Shown piece by piece: positions 20,961-33,157 of a stretch of DNA of 64,000 nt. Source of the stretch: Paramarasmius palmivorus (taxonomy: Eukaryota; Basidiomycota; Agaricomycetes; Agaricales; Marasmiaceae); assembly GCA_037176845.1 (NCBI GenBank), contig JAYKXP010000131.1, forward strand, positions 1-64,000. Direction: 5' to 3'. Every line of letters starts with the position of its first letter. Position 1 is the first letter of the stretch. The notes beneath the pieces are model-generated. The model did not search any database. It was not told the origin of the DNA and saw only the letters and a list, made by a program, of their open reading frames with translations. A program made the translations under genes and the position numbers.

Positions 20961-22200
20961 ATCACAGCAACTACCCGGTCCAACACCCGGCAAATCCAAA
21001 ATTCGCTATTTCTACAACCGCACCACCTGACCCAAAAAGGAACAGGATGACGAGATGAAGAACCTGCGGTTCGAGAATATCCTCGTATCGTAAAAGATGG
21101 GCGAGAGGTGTAGGAGGTTCGACTATGTGTAGTACATCACGTGGGGGGCGCAGGAGCGGATGTCGGTGATGTTGTGGATACCCAAGCATGTAAAGCGAAA
21201 GAGGAGGATGGCCTTTTGCTGGGGAAGGAGGAACGGGAGACGGAAAGCACATGGGGGCGTCTGGGTGTGGTGAGGTTTCAAAGTTGAGGTATGCCTATAA
21301 GTTCCTAGTCTGAATGATCACCGCTGTAGGTAGACACCTGTATGATCGAGATTGTCATATCGAGAGGAATGGAGGCGAAAGAGGAACTATGGGGGGTATG
21401 GAAGGTGAGATTGGAGATCCGGGTAGGCGTGGAAGGTGTACCATCTTGAGACCGTGACAGGCGGAGATGAGCGTTCTCCAACGGAGACATAGCATCCAAA
21501 TCGCCTAAAACTGGGGGTATGGGAGTAGTAGTGCGTGAACGGGATATGAATAAGCACTAGGTGTGTGCGAGAAGGAAGGTGCTTGGTGCAAGTGTCCGCC
21601 TCCCAAAAGAGCGATATCCGACCCAGTTGGACGACTACCGCATCAGGAGAAGGAGAAACGACTAGTTACAGAGCTCTAGCGGAACCCTGAAACCGCGTTG
21701 GAGGGACTGTCGAATGGCATCGGGGTTTGTGCCGGGTAACGAGGAGTGTCTCCCCGACGTGCTAGTTGAAGGTGCGAGAGCATGTCGTTGACGGTCAAAG
21801 CCCTGACAGCGATGTAAGTCGCTGGTAGGGTGGATTTGGGGGCTGTCGAGCAATAGAGAATGATATGGGGGGCAGGAGTGTGATTTTGGGTCGGGTAGAT
21901 GGACGTCGCGTCAGTTGGCAACGTTCTCTAGCCATACCCAACCTGCTTCTCCTCGTTCAAGAGCAACGGTCACAAGTTCCAAAGATACGCACTCGGGTTG
22001 ATAAGGTGGGCGTCGAAAGATTGAGAATGAGCAAACGGAGGATGGACGAGGGAGTGGACATCGTCCGATATACGTTTGGCGGCTTTTTGGGTGTGTTGAC
22101 GGTGACCTATGGGCCCTGTATAATTCGTAAATCGTATTGTCATTGCCATGTTTGAAGAGGCGTTGGGGAACGGTATGTTGGGAGTAGTGGTATCGCCCAC
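20961..22200 (-). pseudogene. F block, copy 1: minus-strand gene remnant, possibly DUF6699-like
   Basis: Also present at 35230-36450 and 50960-52260, which resemble each other more than this copy. Minus-strand peptides kept between copies include IAVRALTVNDTLLHLQ (here IAVRALTVNDMLSHLQ), a PTPxPPTPGDLN linker and ENxHLRLHKS. The TVxDxL helix and the proline-rich PPTP linker recall the DUF6699 family of agaricomycetes, but the order of the pieces does not fit well, so this is a weak suggestion. Many frame changes are present. Confidence 0.35.
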
Positions 22201-22990
22201 AAAATCGCTCTTCTCGACACTCGGCTCCTCTAAAAATCTTCCACCATTTCTCCAGAACGCTCGTATACTCCATCCATCCTACTCGCGATATACCTAGAGA
22301 AAACCGAGGATGTAACCGCTCTGCAGGCTGCGTGGGTAGACACGTATGGAATGCGGAGTTGTGGAGGAAGTGTCGAGGAGATCCTTGGTTCGTGCCGGAA
22401 GAAGACTTGGGTAGGAGGTATCTTTCGGCATGCACCTGAGGGCAAGGATGTATGGGAAGGATAGCTGGAAGGAGTTTGGATGTGTGAAACATGGAATAGA
22501 GGTCGTGGTCGACATCGCAAAACGTGAGTGTCCAAAAACTCGAAAAACGGATATATCTGATTCTTCTTCTTCTTGTCCTGGTAACGGAGATGAACACCAT
22601 GGTGATTGTAGAGTTTGGAAGGAAGAGGACGACGCGTTGTTTGCGAGTTTGGAGGTGGTAGGTGCCTGGGTGCCAATATCGTCCCATGCAGTGACAAGAC
22701 TTCGCTCATTTTTTGGAGTGACTGCAGTCGTATGTCCCTCGCCTCGAGCCATCAAAGGAGATCTACAGCTTGGACGTTTGGCTGGGGTCCTTATGGCAGA
22801 TTTTGATGTTTTTTGGGCAATGGAAAGCGTAGCGCTAGTGGGCAAGGCGATGGCATTTAGGTGTGAGCGTTGTCCGAGGCTACGATGATGAATGAATGCA
22901 TGAACGCATGAATAGCGTCGTAGTTGGAAAATTGCATTGCTTGGAAGTAGTCGCTGTCGATGATGGAAGCGGATAAAAGAGTCGCGTGGC
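22201..22990 (+). pseudogene. R block, copy 1
   Basis: Matches 36600-37500 and 52400-53330. One plus-strand frame is kept in all three copies: ILLAIYLEKTED, AWVDTYGMRSCGGSVEEIL, KKTWVGGIFRHAPEG here, with substitutions elsewhere. A further frame (22430-22888, 152 codons) is open only in this copy. On the other strand an ATG with MQxSSNYxxSNHSR is kept in copies 2 and 3 and is followed by a GTAATTC donor. Which strand was coding is unresolved. Confidence 0.4.
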
Positions 22991-23840
22991 TCTTTCCCCA
23001 AACCATCACGACTCTTCACCTTCCAGCAAGGGGTAAATCTCTTCTCAAAGCCTCAATAACCCAATGACAGCTGGGTATGTCTTAGAAGACTGGTAATTCT
23101 CGCGTTGTCAATCTATTCAATGCACCTTTGTAGCCTGCTATGTACGCACGTTCAGTTCACCAAAATCGCCACAGTACTCACTCGTTTCCTAGGTTCTTGA
23201 ACCCGCAGATTCAAGAATTCAATTGATCCTGCACATCCGTCTGGCTTCATTCGCGCTGTCTTTGAACGTTCCAGATGTCTAGGTGCCCTGCCCACTATCC
23301 TATTCCACTCCATGAAGGTAGCTCTCAATATACTCAGTCTTAACAACTACCCCCTGGTATCTGTTATACGACACCTTCCAATATACCCTCCAAAGACACT
23401 CTGTTACAGGTGAACGATTTATATCGTCCATCCCAGAAGCTCGCTGAACGAATTTCCAGAATCACAGCGCAGATGTATTGCAGTTCTTCTCCTTGTGGTA
23501 CAGCTCTACACCCGGCCAGATCCTCAATTCAAACACGCCGACCACGTTCTCATCTTTCATACATTGCGCTGTTCGATAAGAGAGTACCGTCACTGCTTAG
23601 TGGGTTCGCATTGTGGGTCTGTTCTTTTTCATCTGTTCTACTTCCGCCGTTGATAATACCTGCAAGGCTGACGGCCCATAACAAAGACGACGGCACTGCA
23701 GGCCTGACAGCAGTGGTATGGATACCGATCGCGAACTTTTACGCTCGATTTCCTTTCGTGTTACTATACCATATCGCGCGGAGCTGAATAAATATATGAT
23801 TTCCATTCATCTATGCTACGTACATACATGACTTAAAGCT
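22991..23840 (+). other. unit-1-specific region with gene-like fragments
   Basis: I find no counterpart elsewhere in the window for most of it. Protein-like plus-strand stretches occur, for example SGFIRAVFERSRCLGALPT near 23240-23300 and VQLYTRPDPQFKHADHV near 23500, interrupted by stops. The last 80 bases (GAGCTGAATAAATATATGAT) match the end of the P blocks. Confidence 0.35.
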
Positions 23841-25380
23841 CAACCCAGCACCCCGAGCCTTCTTTGATACACGAAAGCTTTCAAGGCGAAGCGAATGAGG
23901 TCGCTGGAGCGAAGAACGCGAGCGAATGCCATGCCGAACGTGTATGGAGGTTGAACGCTGAACTCCAGTCCCGTAGGTGTATGACATGCGGAAGACATTG
24001 GTGGTTTTTGTCCCTGGTTCAGATCAAGACACCAGAGACTATCGCAGAAGTAACAGCTTTATGCGTCTTGAGATAGTAAGCCGTTTGGGTCGGGTAAGAT
24101 GGGAAAGGAAATCAAGCGTGTTAGTGGAAGTATTAGGATGAACAGAGCGTACCATTATGAGATTTATTAGGATTCACTTGCTCTGTGAACGAGAGCCAAA
24201 GAGATGAAGAAGAATATGCTTGCAAGGACATGAGGATTATGATGGTTGGGAACAGAGACGCGTCGCTGCACTTGATCCCAAACCACCATCATCTAGCTCT
24301 TCAGTCATCCTTACCGATACACCGGCATTCCTCAAGGCACGACTCTGAGACTCAAATGTCAAATGGAAAGATTATATTTGGGAGGTTGAGCGAATCGGTG
24401 AGTGTGGTTTAGTCTTCTTCAAAGGATTTTTTCTTACCATAGGACTCGGAGCAGCCCTTTGACCGGTACATGACGCAACTCCAGCATCTTGATCTGGCGA
24501 GCGTCGATGTTGAGGGGCGAACACGCGCAGTACTTCCTCCAGCAATCGCTCATCGAAAACTCTCGGGTGCGCCGTAAAACATAGAAAAATTCTTCCTGAC
24601 ACTTCAGCCCAGTAACATAACATACACTGGAGTCTATTGTCGACGGACCCACCTTGAAGAAGCTCTGGGCATGGGTAGTCTCCTGTAAGCCGACTCAATC
24701 ATTCGTACCTCGTTGGATAGAGGCACGGGGCCGGAAAAGCAGGTCGTCAAGAGCATATCCCTCGGGTTCTCTAAACAAAAGGGTAGGGCGTATTATTTGC
24801 GACTCGATTTTATGCTTAACTCACGTTTTACATCCTCTTAGATGCGTCGCAAAAGAAAATACGATGGTCACTGTAACGTTGTACCGCCAGACACCGAGAG
24901 CTGGGAGTTGGTGCATCATGCCTACATACCTTTTCGCTATCCTTTTTCGCGGAAATCTCTCTCCCTGGAGCACCTTGGACACGGTTATCTTGCTTCCAGC
25001 AACCTCCGACACTGAACGTTGAATGTTGAACATCCACACCGCCCATTATACCCATAGCCAAGCCCTGGACGTTGAACATGGGCCTTGGTTGTTCGTAAAT
25101 TCTCCAACCCAGTCGCGAGATATCCTCTTTAGAGGTATCTGTCTGCACGAAGCGATTATGCGTTGTCTCTGGGTACCGGGAAGCAGCCAGAGCAAACATG
25201 GAATATGGAGACGAGACCGTGTGCGACGCGTAGGCAGGGCTGGAAAGGACCTCTCTGTGTCGGAAATCGGTGTAGAGGAGCATGTTGGAAGGAGATGACA
25301 GATCTCTGAGGTCGTGCATGTTCTAAGTTGACATTTCTCTCGGGGATCCACTGGCCGTTAACATAACACTGTCTACATCC
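23841..25380 (+). pseudogene. Y block, copy 1: unidentified plus-strand gene remnant
   Basis: The stretch 24060-24800 matches 56400-57160 (shared landmarks: AACAGAGACGCGTCGC, CTTACCATAGGACTCGGAGC, GGTTTCTCTAAACAAAAGGG, GAAATCGTCGAG-like context). Plus-strand peptides such as QPFDRYMTQLQHLDLASVD, ESWELVHHAYIPFRYPF (about 24895-24945) and DILFRGICLHEAIMRCLWV look coding, but frames shift and stops intervene. The product is not recognised. Confidence 0.4.
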
Positions 25381-26482
25381 CGGTATGATCTCTATTTGTT
25401 CCTTTTAGCGTTTTTACGCTGATGCTGATCGTCTTTAGGATCTCGTTCAGCGCTGACAACATCAAGCCTGCAAGATCGGACAACAAGGAAGATGCGAGAT
25501 CGTCATTCGCCGTTCCTGTTCATCTCGCTACAAGGAACGCCCGACAACACGCTAGATGGCCAGAAACCGAGATAGGTACTTGGAATAATGAAGGTACGAA
25601 TATCAACCATTCGTTACCTCCCAGCTAGCACTTCATGCTTAATCGAACGACGTAGATTGCGGATAGGGTGGCTTCATCTCTTTCACGCTGCAAAAGCCTT
25701 TTGGTTGCGAGTCATCGTACCCTTGGCCAGAAACGTGGAGCAGCTCTTGACATGGCCTACAAACGCCTCAACTTTCGTACCTCAGATAATCGTGACGAGA
25801 ATGATAGGTACGCCTATCTAGCAGCGGTTCCACTTCAACGTTGTCACTAATTCGTACCTGTTCTTCTTATAGCAAGCCAGGATAATACCTCTGCTCCGCT
25901 GCCAATGTCTTTTGGCTTACCGGCTATTCTTACTCAACCGACTCCTTCGCTCTTAACCTTCGTTCCAATACCAGACTTTCGTCAAAGTCGGCGATACTTC
26001 TAGTCTGGATGAAGGGCATGGAGACGAGAGGTTCGGTAGTTCTCGTGGGTCCAGCGAGACCTTCATCCTCTCTTTGACATGATACAATTCTTGGTCCTCG
26101 GAAGCCCAGTTACATTGATATATTTCAAGGGTTTTGCAGGAAGAAGCAGCCGAGTTTGGGCTCCATGCTGCCTGATTCCGGTAGGGTGTATTCTCAGCTT
26201 CAGCTTTGCTCTGAAAGCACTAACAAAACCATCTTTTCAGAAACAAGAGTCATGAACGCTTTCATCGAGTACTCGAGACCAGGAGATGCGCTCTACATCT
26301 GGAACAAGGACGTTACAAGCCGACTCTAATTGCTAGTTGGTACGCTGGTCTTCTCGTAATCTTGGCTTCTACTGACGAAGTCTTCTGTTTAGATTCGTTG
26401 TCGAAGATATCAAAGCCCTTGGTGTGGAAGTCGTGCAGGTACCGGACTCGGACGGCGGATGTTATTTAGGGAACAAGATGAT
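25381..26482 (+). pseudogene. X block, copy 1: remnant of a multi-exon plus-strand gene
   Basis: Matches 39200-40210 and 57290-57950. Exon ends with GTACGCCT (25806) and GTACGCTG (26340) donors are visible, and the last exon reads VEDIKALGVEVVQVPDSDGG. In-frame stops (for example after DVTSRL near 26326) break it. Not recognised. Confidence 0.45.
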
Positions 26483-26990
26483 GTATTAGCGGCATAATTG
26501 TACAGTAACTGGTGCCGTCAAGTATACTTTTTTCGACCAAACAGCATCTGGAACATTGTCAGAAACGGATACTGGAATGTTAGGACGGGCGTACAGAACG
26601 CTACTGAATAGGGTGTCATCGAACGAGCATGTAGGGAGCGTTGCACGTTCGACAGGTTCAACGTGGCCAGGAGCAATTCTGACATGCTTCTGGACCTCCT
26701 GCATATAGAGTATGAGGTTTTTGTTCTCTAGGGTGTCTTTCGAAAAGGATGAGCTCGTGTAGATATCATAGTGACAAAGCATGGTTCTCACCTGGACAAG
26801 ATAGACTTGCGCAAATTAGACGTTGCCTCCAAGTCTCCTTTGAGCGTCCATCAACAATTGGGAACGAAATATGATCTGGTTAGAGTGCTAGGAACTGGAG
26901 GTGAAGTAAACGTACTTTCTGTCGCCGGATGCGCGACTCTGAGGCTCTTGATCAAACCAATGTCATCCTTCTGTGTCTCTTGAGCAGGTC
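26483..26990 (-). repeat. S block, copy 2
   Basis: A minus-strand frame of 101 codons (26791-26486) with VQKHVRIAPGHVEPVERA and PISVSDNVPDA-like residues (here PVSVSDNVPDAVWSK) is partly kept in the copy at 40221-40526. At 58000-58200 the frame is lost. It might be the end of a small minus-strand gene. Confidence 0.45.
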
Positions 26991-28925
26991 CAATGCGTGG
27001 TTGAGCTTGAGGAGTGCTGTCAGAAAGGCGGTAGTGACAAAGATGGTGGTGGTTGTAATAATCGAAGCCGCGGCGCAACTTGTTTTTCCGCTACTCCCAA
27101 CATATTCCTTCTTCCTCATCGTTCTCTCCGTCGTTCTACACAACACCGACCTCGATAGAGAATACAGAGACGTCCAAAGCTCAGAAAATACTCCCAGTCA
27201 GCCCAAAAACCATCCGCCAAACACGTCTAGGAAGATGTCAATATTCTCGCATGGCCATTGTCTATTCCAACACTGTCATTCCCAATCCCTCAAAAACCAT
27301 CCCATACACCTCGGAGAATATCCAAAGACGTGCTATCGTAGCCTCAGAATGCGGAGAGGCAGGATGGAGTACGGCTAGAGCAGGTTGAAAAACGCTGCCC
27401 AACGTCCATCTCCCAGACTCAGAACGCCCAACGACACTCCCATTCTGCGCTATAACACCCAACGCTCCTCAAAGTCACCATGGCAGTCATAATGCAACTG
27501 CCCTTGTTGCCAGTTTCCACCGACACCTTCACATGTTGTCGATTTGGGGCGTCTTGGTATCATTCCCCTGCCGTCGTTCAGCACACCCAAAAGCGCGTTT
27601 TTCTCCCTTTTTCAGGGCTCCCTACCAGTAGGAGTGCCTCATATAACCGTCACCATGGTTACCTGCAATTTTCAAGGCCCGGAATAGAGATAAACGTCAA
27701 CCGACCACACCCAAACCCTGATACCGCCCCCTGCGTTCCCAAACCCGTATCTCCCACCTGAGGCGTTCTCAAACAACGATCTGCATCCCAGAACGTACAT
27801 TCTGCCTCATGCTGCATCTCACAGCCTCCATGTCTTCAGATACAGGGCGGACAACACGATACGCCTTCCCCAGATGTCGACATTACCTACACCTACCCCC
27901 GCTCCTTCCGCGCTCCATCGCCCATATACCCCATCTCTACCCCATTCATATCCTCCACCCGTAGCCTCACTACATTACAAAGCCTGTTCCATGCAGAGTA
28001 GCCGGGTATGTCGACGGATGACTCGCTGTGAATACTATACCCTTCAACCACGCCAGGCCCACACACCCCTTCTCCGTTTCCGCGAGTATCTCCTCCTTCG
28101 ACTTACCAGGAGGAGACCCTTTTTCACCGCACAATACTCGGCTTACCGCCCCCAGCCATCATCGAAAACAGGCATCCACGCCCGTATCCTTACCCACAAC
28201 ACCCATCCGCCGATCTCATCTCTGCTCATGTCGAAGTATTTCGTCACCCATACACGCCCTTCCATGCGTTTTACCCTCCTTCAATCTGCCAGGAGGACCT
28301 TTTCTCAGCTAAATCGCGTTGAGCTGTGTTCGAGTGCACACCCATGCTCATGTTCACGCCCACAGCCTTGCCCACAACACCCACTCCTTCACCCATTTCC
28401 TCAAAGGCTCTGATAGTTTGAAGGTTTTGGTGGGGTATAGGGCTGAATTTGCGTCCCATTGATCCTCTGAATGGCCCTAGTCCCAAGCACCGGGAACTCG
28501 AAACGAGATCGAGAAGGCGAGGAAAGTCATTGCGTTTACCTAGGACCGGGAACGAGAAAAGGGGGACTGGTATAGCACCAACGAAAACTGTACGTTGCTC
28601 TACCCATTTCGTACAGGCCGTGTGTATTCATATCACTTTCTCCCCATAGGCAACGATCACCTCGACTATGAAGGACGTGAGCGCGGTACTTGGCTCTTCA
28701 CATCATCGGTGAACACCCACGCTCGTGTTCCGCACCTCTACCTACAGCCCATATCTACTCGGCTATGGGCGTAGGAACATACTTCGTCCTTCTGTTGCAC
28801 GCGTATGGAATTTGGAATGGAAGCGGTGTAGGCTGAACGATTGTAGGAGGCTGAGGAGATCTAGAAGGAGAAGCGCCCGTCGCTCTTACCAGGGAAAAAA
28901 GGAACTGGAAGCTTCCTCTAAGAAA
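26991..28925 (+). repeat. B block, copy 3
   Basis: Co-linear with the copy at 10621-12560 and very similar over its second half. The ancestral functions are unclear for the same reasons: C-rich, proline/histidine-rich frames and no continuous gene. Confidence 0.6.
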
Positions 28926-29990
28926 GAGACCTAGCTTTGATGTTGAGGTACGCGTTCCGAGTCCGCGAGCGTATTTCGTACTTAAAGTCTTTACTTGCCT
29001 TTCTTTTCCCTACACCAGCTCGTTGACCTTGACTATCATAGCTCAAGGAAGCCGCAAGCAGATTCAAAGGTGGAAGCTGCACATGGGGATACTTTCGGAA
29101 AGGTTGAATCGTCTTCGTTGTGACGGTAAGCTTCCATACTGCTTTGAACGCAATATTTCCTCAATATCTGTCTTACTAGTCTTATTTCGCATCATAGAAA
29201 ACGTCAATATTGACTTCCGAAACAACTCGGATGAAGGTCTACATACCGCAGCGACTAGAAGCTTTTCCCTGAAGGATTGTTGTGACGAGTTTTACGAGTC
29301 AGTACACTTCGAGGTGGTGAAGCTACACTTGGGTTACGTCGGTGAGCCTTTATTATTCGTCTACACGTTTATCCTCATGGTCTCATTTATGCAAGTTCTT
29401 TCGTGACGGTATCAAGGCTCACCAGCTATTCTGTAGGCCAAGCCTCAAGTTTCGAAAGGTCATTCAAAAGCTGGCGCAAGAAGCGGAGCTTATGGTATGC
29501 TTCACTCGTTTTCTTTACGGCCTTCTCTCGCTGACGATCCATTTTTGACCTAGCACTCCGGGGCTCTTGTATTCAGCCGTGCCTCTATTCAGGAACGTCT
29601 CGTTTCGAATGTCATTTGCGTGGATCACGGCTGCAGATCTACGGTATTCATCGTCCTCGGGCATCGGTATCGGCTTACCAGGACTTGGTGTCGGCGCAGT
29701 CGCATTTTCTTAGTCAGTCACGCAGGAAGAAGAGACGAAATTGAATTGGCTTCATGCCTTTCAACTTTTGCTCTGTCAGGTAAGCACTTCGAACACTTCA
29801 CAACTTGAGGTACATCTCCTTGTATCGTGACTTCCCGAGCCTCGATGTTGACTTCTTTACTTCTAGGATACGAGGTCCCAACTTGAAGCTCGGCAATACT
29901 CATGGGCACACTTTGCAGCTCTATTTTTCTCCCTTTATTGGTACGTGAATATTTGATCATTTCGCCAACTCCAAGTCGTAGCTCACTCTT
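28926..29990 (+). pseudogene. Q block, copy 3
   Basis: Begins after the GATGTTGAG|GTACGCG border. It keeps ENVNIDFRNNSDEGLHTAATR and the adjoining YESVHFEVVKLHLGYV piece (29205-29340), then the FFRDGIKAHQLF and KFRKVIQKLAQEAELM pieces (29395-29490) with the typical intron GTATGCTTCACTCG...CCTAG. The exons upstream (HFDFNGY-like) are deleted. This copy shows best that the ancestral exon downstream of the GGTGAGCC donor continued as FRDGIKAHQLFCRPSLKF. Confidence 0.5.
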
Positions 29991-30494
29991 GCTCCTCAGT
30001 GTACCAGGTCGTCGGACGTGTTATGTATCGAGGAAGCAGAGCTAACGGTGCTTCCATCATTCACGCCAACCTCTACCCGCGGCTCCTATTCCACGCTCAA
30101 GCGTGTCATGTCACGTTGTACCTCCGAGCTAGAAGAGGTACGGTGGTCCGTGAGCTGGGTGAAACCTTACCGTAGGTTTTAAGCTCTTGGTGGGTCTGGA
30201 GCCGGTGTTTCAGTATCAGGCATTGTTCGCGATGCTCTGGCTCGTGTAATACAGATGGGGAGTTGGCTCTTGGATGGTTCAGGGTGCAGAGGATGCTCAG
30301 GTGTTGGCGAGGTGCTCGATGCTTTCATACACCAGCTCCTTATGATGCAGAAACCACTGGCATATCCCACAGATCTACTCGAATAAATACCTGGTTTTCA
30401 TTCACCTCTGCATACATACATACCACCAAGAACCCGGTACCTAGAGCCAATAGATGTACATCACGTCGGAAGCCGCCCTCATTGTCGTCGAGTC
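29991..30494. repeat. P block, copy 3
   Basis: Matches 7210-7640 and 61210-61690, including ATGTATCGAGGAAGCAGAGCTAACGG-like sequence and the terminal AATAAATACCTGGTTTTCAT stretch. It abuts the stop codon of T2 on the opposite strand. Confidence 0.5.
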
Positions 30495-33157
30495 TTACAT
30501 GCACGCACTAATACCCGAGCCAGTAATGGCTTCCCATGACCACCACGAGCTTGATTTCGCCTCCTCTTTCGGTGTCTCTGGGATTCGAGAATTGAGAACA
30601 TCAGTGCGAGAGTTTACATGCGTTGGGTGAAGCACTAACCTTGGGTTGACAAAGGATCATTCTGTTCTGGTAGAGTACCTCGTTCATCGAGATAGGACGC
30701 ATGAGGCGTGCTCTCTGGGGATTGAATAGAAGGATCACGAATGAAAGCCGAGGACTCGAGTATGTCATCGAGTATGGCAAGTTTGGCTATTTCTGTGAGA
30801 TGGCAAACCTAGCACGGAACAAATGTATAACTGACCTTTAGCTAACTCTGCATCTTTTACACGTTGCATGCGATGGAATACATATGCTGAAGAATCAAAA
30901 GTCAAATCAGGAACGAGAACACAAAAAAATGTGACATACCCTGGAATTTCTTGAATTGTACTTCTTCAAATTCTTTACTTGCGCCGATGGTCTCGAACTC
31001 GAGACACCTCAAACGTTGAGTCCAGTTGGAGGTGGTACATTTAAAGTCATGGACAACAAGTTGCCGGTTGTGGAGGCCAGTGTAGAAGTCGGTTGGCCAC
31101 GAGTAACGGTGGGTTCGTAACGGACGTTGAACTCGCACAGGTAACCGTAGTTGTAACTCCACATCTTGTTCACGCAGCCTTCTGAGATAGGATAGGCCAT
31201 CTGAACATTCAAAAGTCAATTCAAGAACACGAACACAAAGAGTGCAACAGACCATGAACTCCTTTAAACCGTGCTTCTTCTTCCTTTCCACCGATGATCT
31301 CCAACTCTGGGTATCCCCGACTTTGAGCCCAATCAGCAGTAGTAGGGTCAAAGCCGCGGGCCACTTGCCACTTGCGGAGGGCGGGGTAGACGGCGGTTGG
31401 GCATGAGGAACACTGTGAAAACTCGTAACGTGATAATTGTTCGCCTACACTCCTCCTCCGACATCTCAGAACGACCATTCTCATCCAAAGACCAAAAGTG
31501 GGTTTGGGTGCGTCCATCGTCCCATGATATGCATTCAGATATTGACAAGGGAGGTGGGTAGATGAAGAGGTAGATGGGTGGGGAGATCCCGGGTGCAATG
31601 GGGGATTTCTGATTTTTAAGGGATGGGTTGGAAAATCTGTGGATGAGTGGGGCAAGTATGACTGTTGAGAGGAAGGATGATGAGGCCCGTTCCAGACACA
31701 ATGCAGAGGGAAGACGTACAGGATTTCTCTTCCATTCCTGACATCTCATGAGCATCAATGATCTTTACACTTTGCATCAACCAACTCTCATTAAGGTCCC
31801 TCGCTCGATGCCCAATGGAAACCCATACCGTGGCACTCCGTGGTTCATCTAGCTCGAAACTGTAAAGATCAGAACTAATAAACTAACACCTAGTACCCTC
31901 ACTCACCGAATTGACCCATCCCCCACTTCTGTCTCATTCACCAGCCCCCGGCAATACACTACTTCCCACAACCCCTTACCCCTTGGCCACCTCGCAACAG
32001 CCCCCCGTGAAGTAGAGTAAATAGTATCAAAACGAAGCCCATTGATAATGTCCAGTGAGAGGTGATCTGGCGGATTCCGAAATAGCGATTTGAGGCAATA
32101 GTTGAGCGACCAGTGAAGCCAGTGAAGGTAGGTGTGACTCGGATCTGAGGATCGGTTTGTTGGCACGGGGAATAGATCGTCGAGGTATATGTGTTCCCAA
32201 TAAAAGACCGCATGTCTTAGAATGTCTCGTTCCAAATGCGATGAAAAAGATGAAAAAAAATTGATGCAGACGTCGTCTTGCAGCATTTGTGCTGAGGAAG
32301 GAACGATAATGTCGAAGGATGGCATTGGAGTGTGAAAATCAATGACAGGCCCATCAAGTCCCTTGCACAGATTTCCTCCCATATTTAACCATATCTCATT
32401 GAAGCCACAGCCCAAGGTCATCTAAGAGAAGAACAGATTAGCTGTAGGAATGGGAAAAACATATTTGGGACGTACAGCCAACATGTAAACATAGAAATCC
32501 CCCAAGAGCGACTTTTTGTAGAAATTTGCAAGAGGTACCATTTCTACCACACAAACTTGATTAAAACCTGACATTGAAGGAGAGGAAAGAGACTCACCAT
32601 CATGGAAGATGAGGAAAGGAATTTTGGAGCGGTTCAAGCCATAGAGTTGCCATACTTCGGGCGTCCTGTGTAGTTGTCAGTGACATTATCGTGAAGGGAA
32701 CAACAGAAACGAACCCTAAACCAGCACGGGAAAAACACTCAAAGTCGTGCTTCCAAAAGAAGTGTGCGCCCTCGCCCTCATAGATGACTGCGGTGTATTT
32801 GGTTTGCTGGTCTGGGCGCACTTGTACTGTACACATTGTCCTTTGGGCTGATCTGTTTGGGCGAACCAATTCCCCATCCTTCAATTCCCACACCCATTCC
32901 CGTCTCTCCTCAGTATAGAGTCTTTCCAAGGTGTAAATCTGACCCCGTTTCACTTCTGCAAACTACGCGGACTTCAGTGGTTAATCAACCTCGTTTGGAG
33001 GAATACACACCTCGTCATACTCAGTACGTTCCATCTCCCTCTGGCCATTGAAATTGACAACTTCCGCGGTGATCGTCTGTGAATTATTGACTTGGTTACC
33101 CTCGACATTGTTAATGGCATGGCCACGAACAATGACCTGGGACGAGTTGAAGCTCAT
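30495..33157 (-). pseudogene. T-family copy T2, eleven exons, one frameshift
   Basis: Exons: 33157-33011, 32962-32715, 32665-32598, 32543-32476, 32421-31907, 31859-31720, 31661-31253, 31200-30940, 30886-30836, 30792-30640, 30577-30495. Every exon joins in frame except exon 7. There the segment after SEMSEEECRR (about 31445-31390) has lost a stretch that is not a multiple of three relative to T1, so translation would end at VASGPRL. Reading resumes in the right frame at YPALRKWQVARGFDPT. The C-terminal half differs from T1: exon 8 contains a second, diverged copy of the WQVARGFDP...EEEARF segment, followed by exons with QRVKDAELAK, LDDILESSAFIRDPS and the tail TPKEEAKSSSWWSWEA. No basic NLS tail. 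The loss is probably recent. Confidence 0.75.

Noticed and set aside
20961..22200. Firm assignment of the F block to DUF6699
   Set aside because: A few motifs fit, but their order on the minus strand does not match the usual domain layout, so only a tentative remark was kept.
22430..22888. 152-codon plus-strand frame as a real gene
   Set aside because: It is open only in one of three copies and has no upstream exon that joins in frame.
21911..23019. Long minus-strand frames (258 and 241 codons) in the F/R region of unit 1
   Set aside because: They overlap each other in different phases and are not open in the two other copies of the same region. Chance frames in C-rich repeat sequence are more likely.
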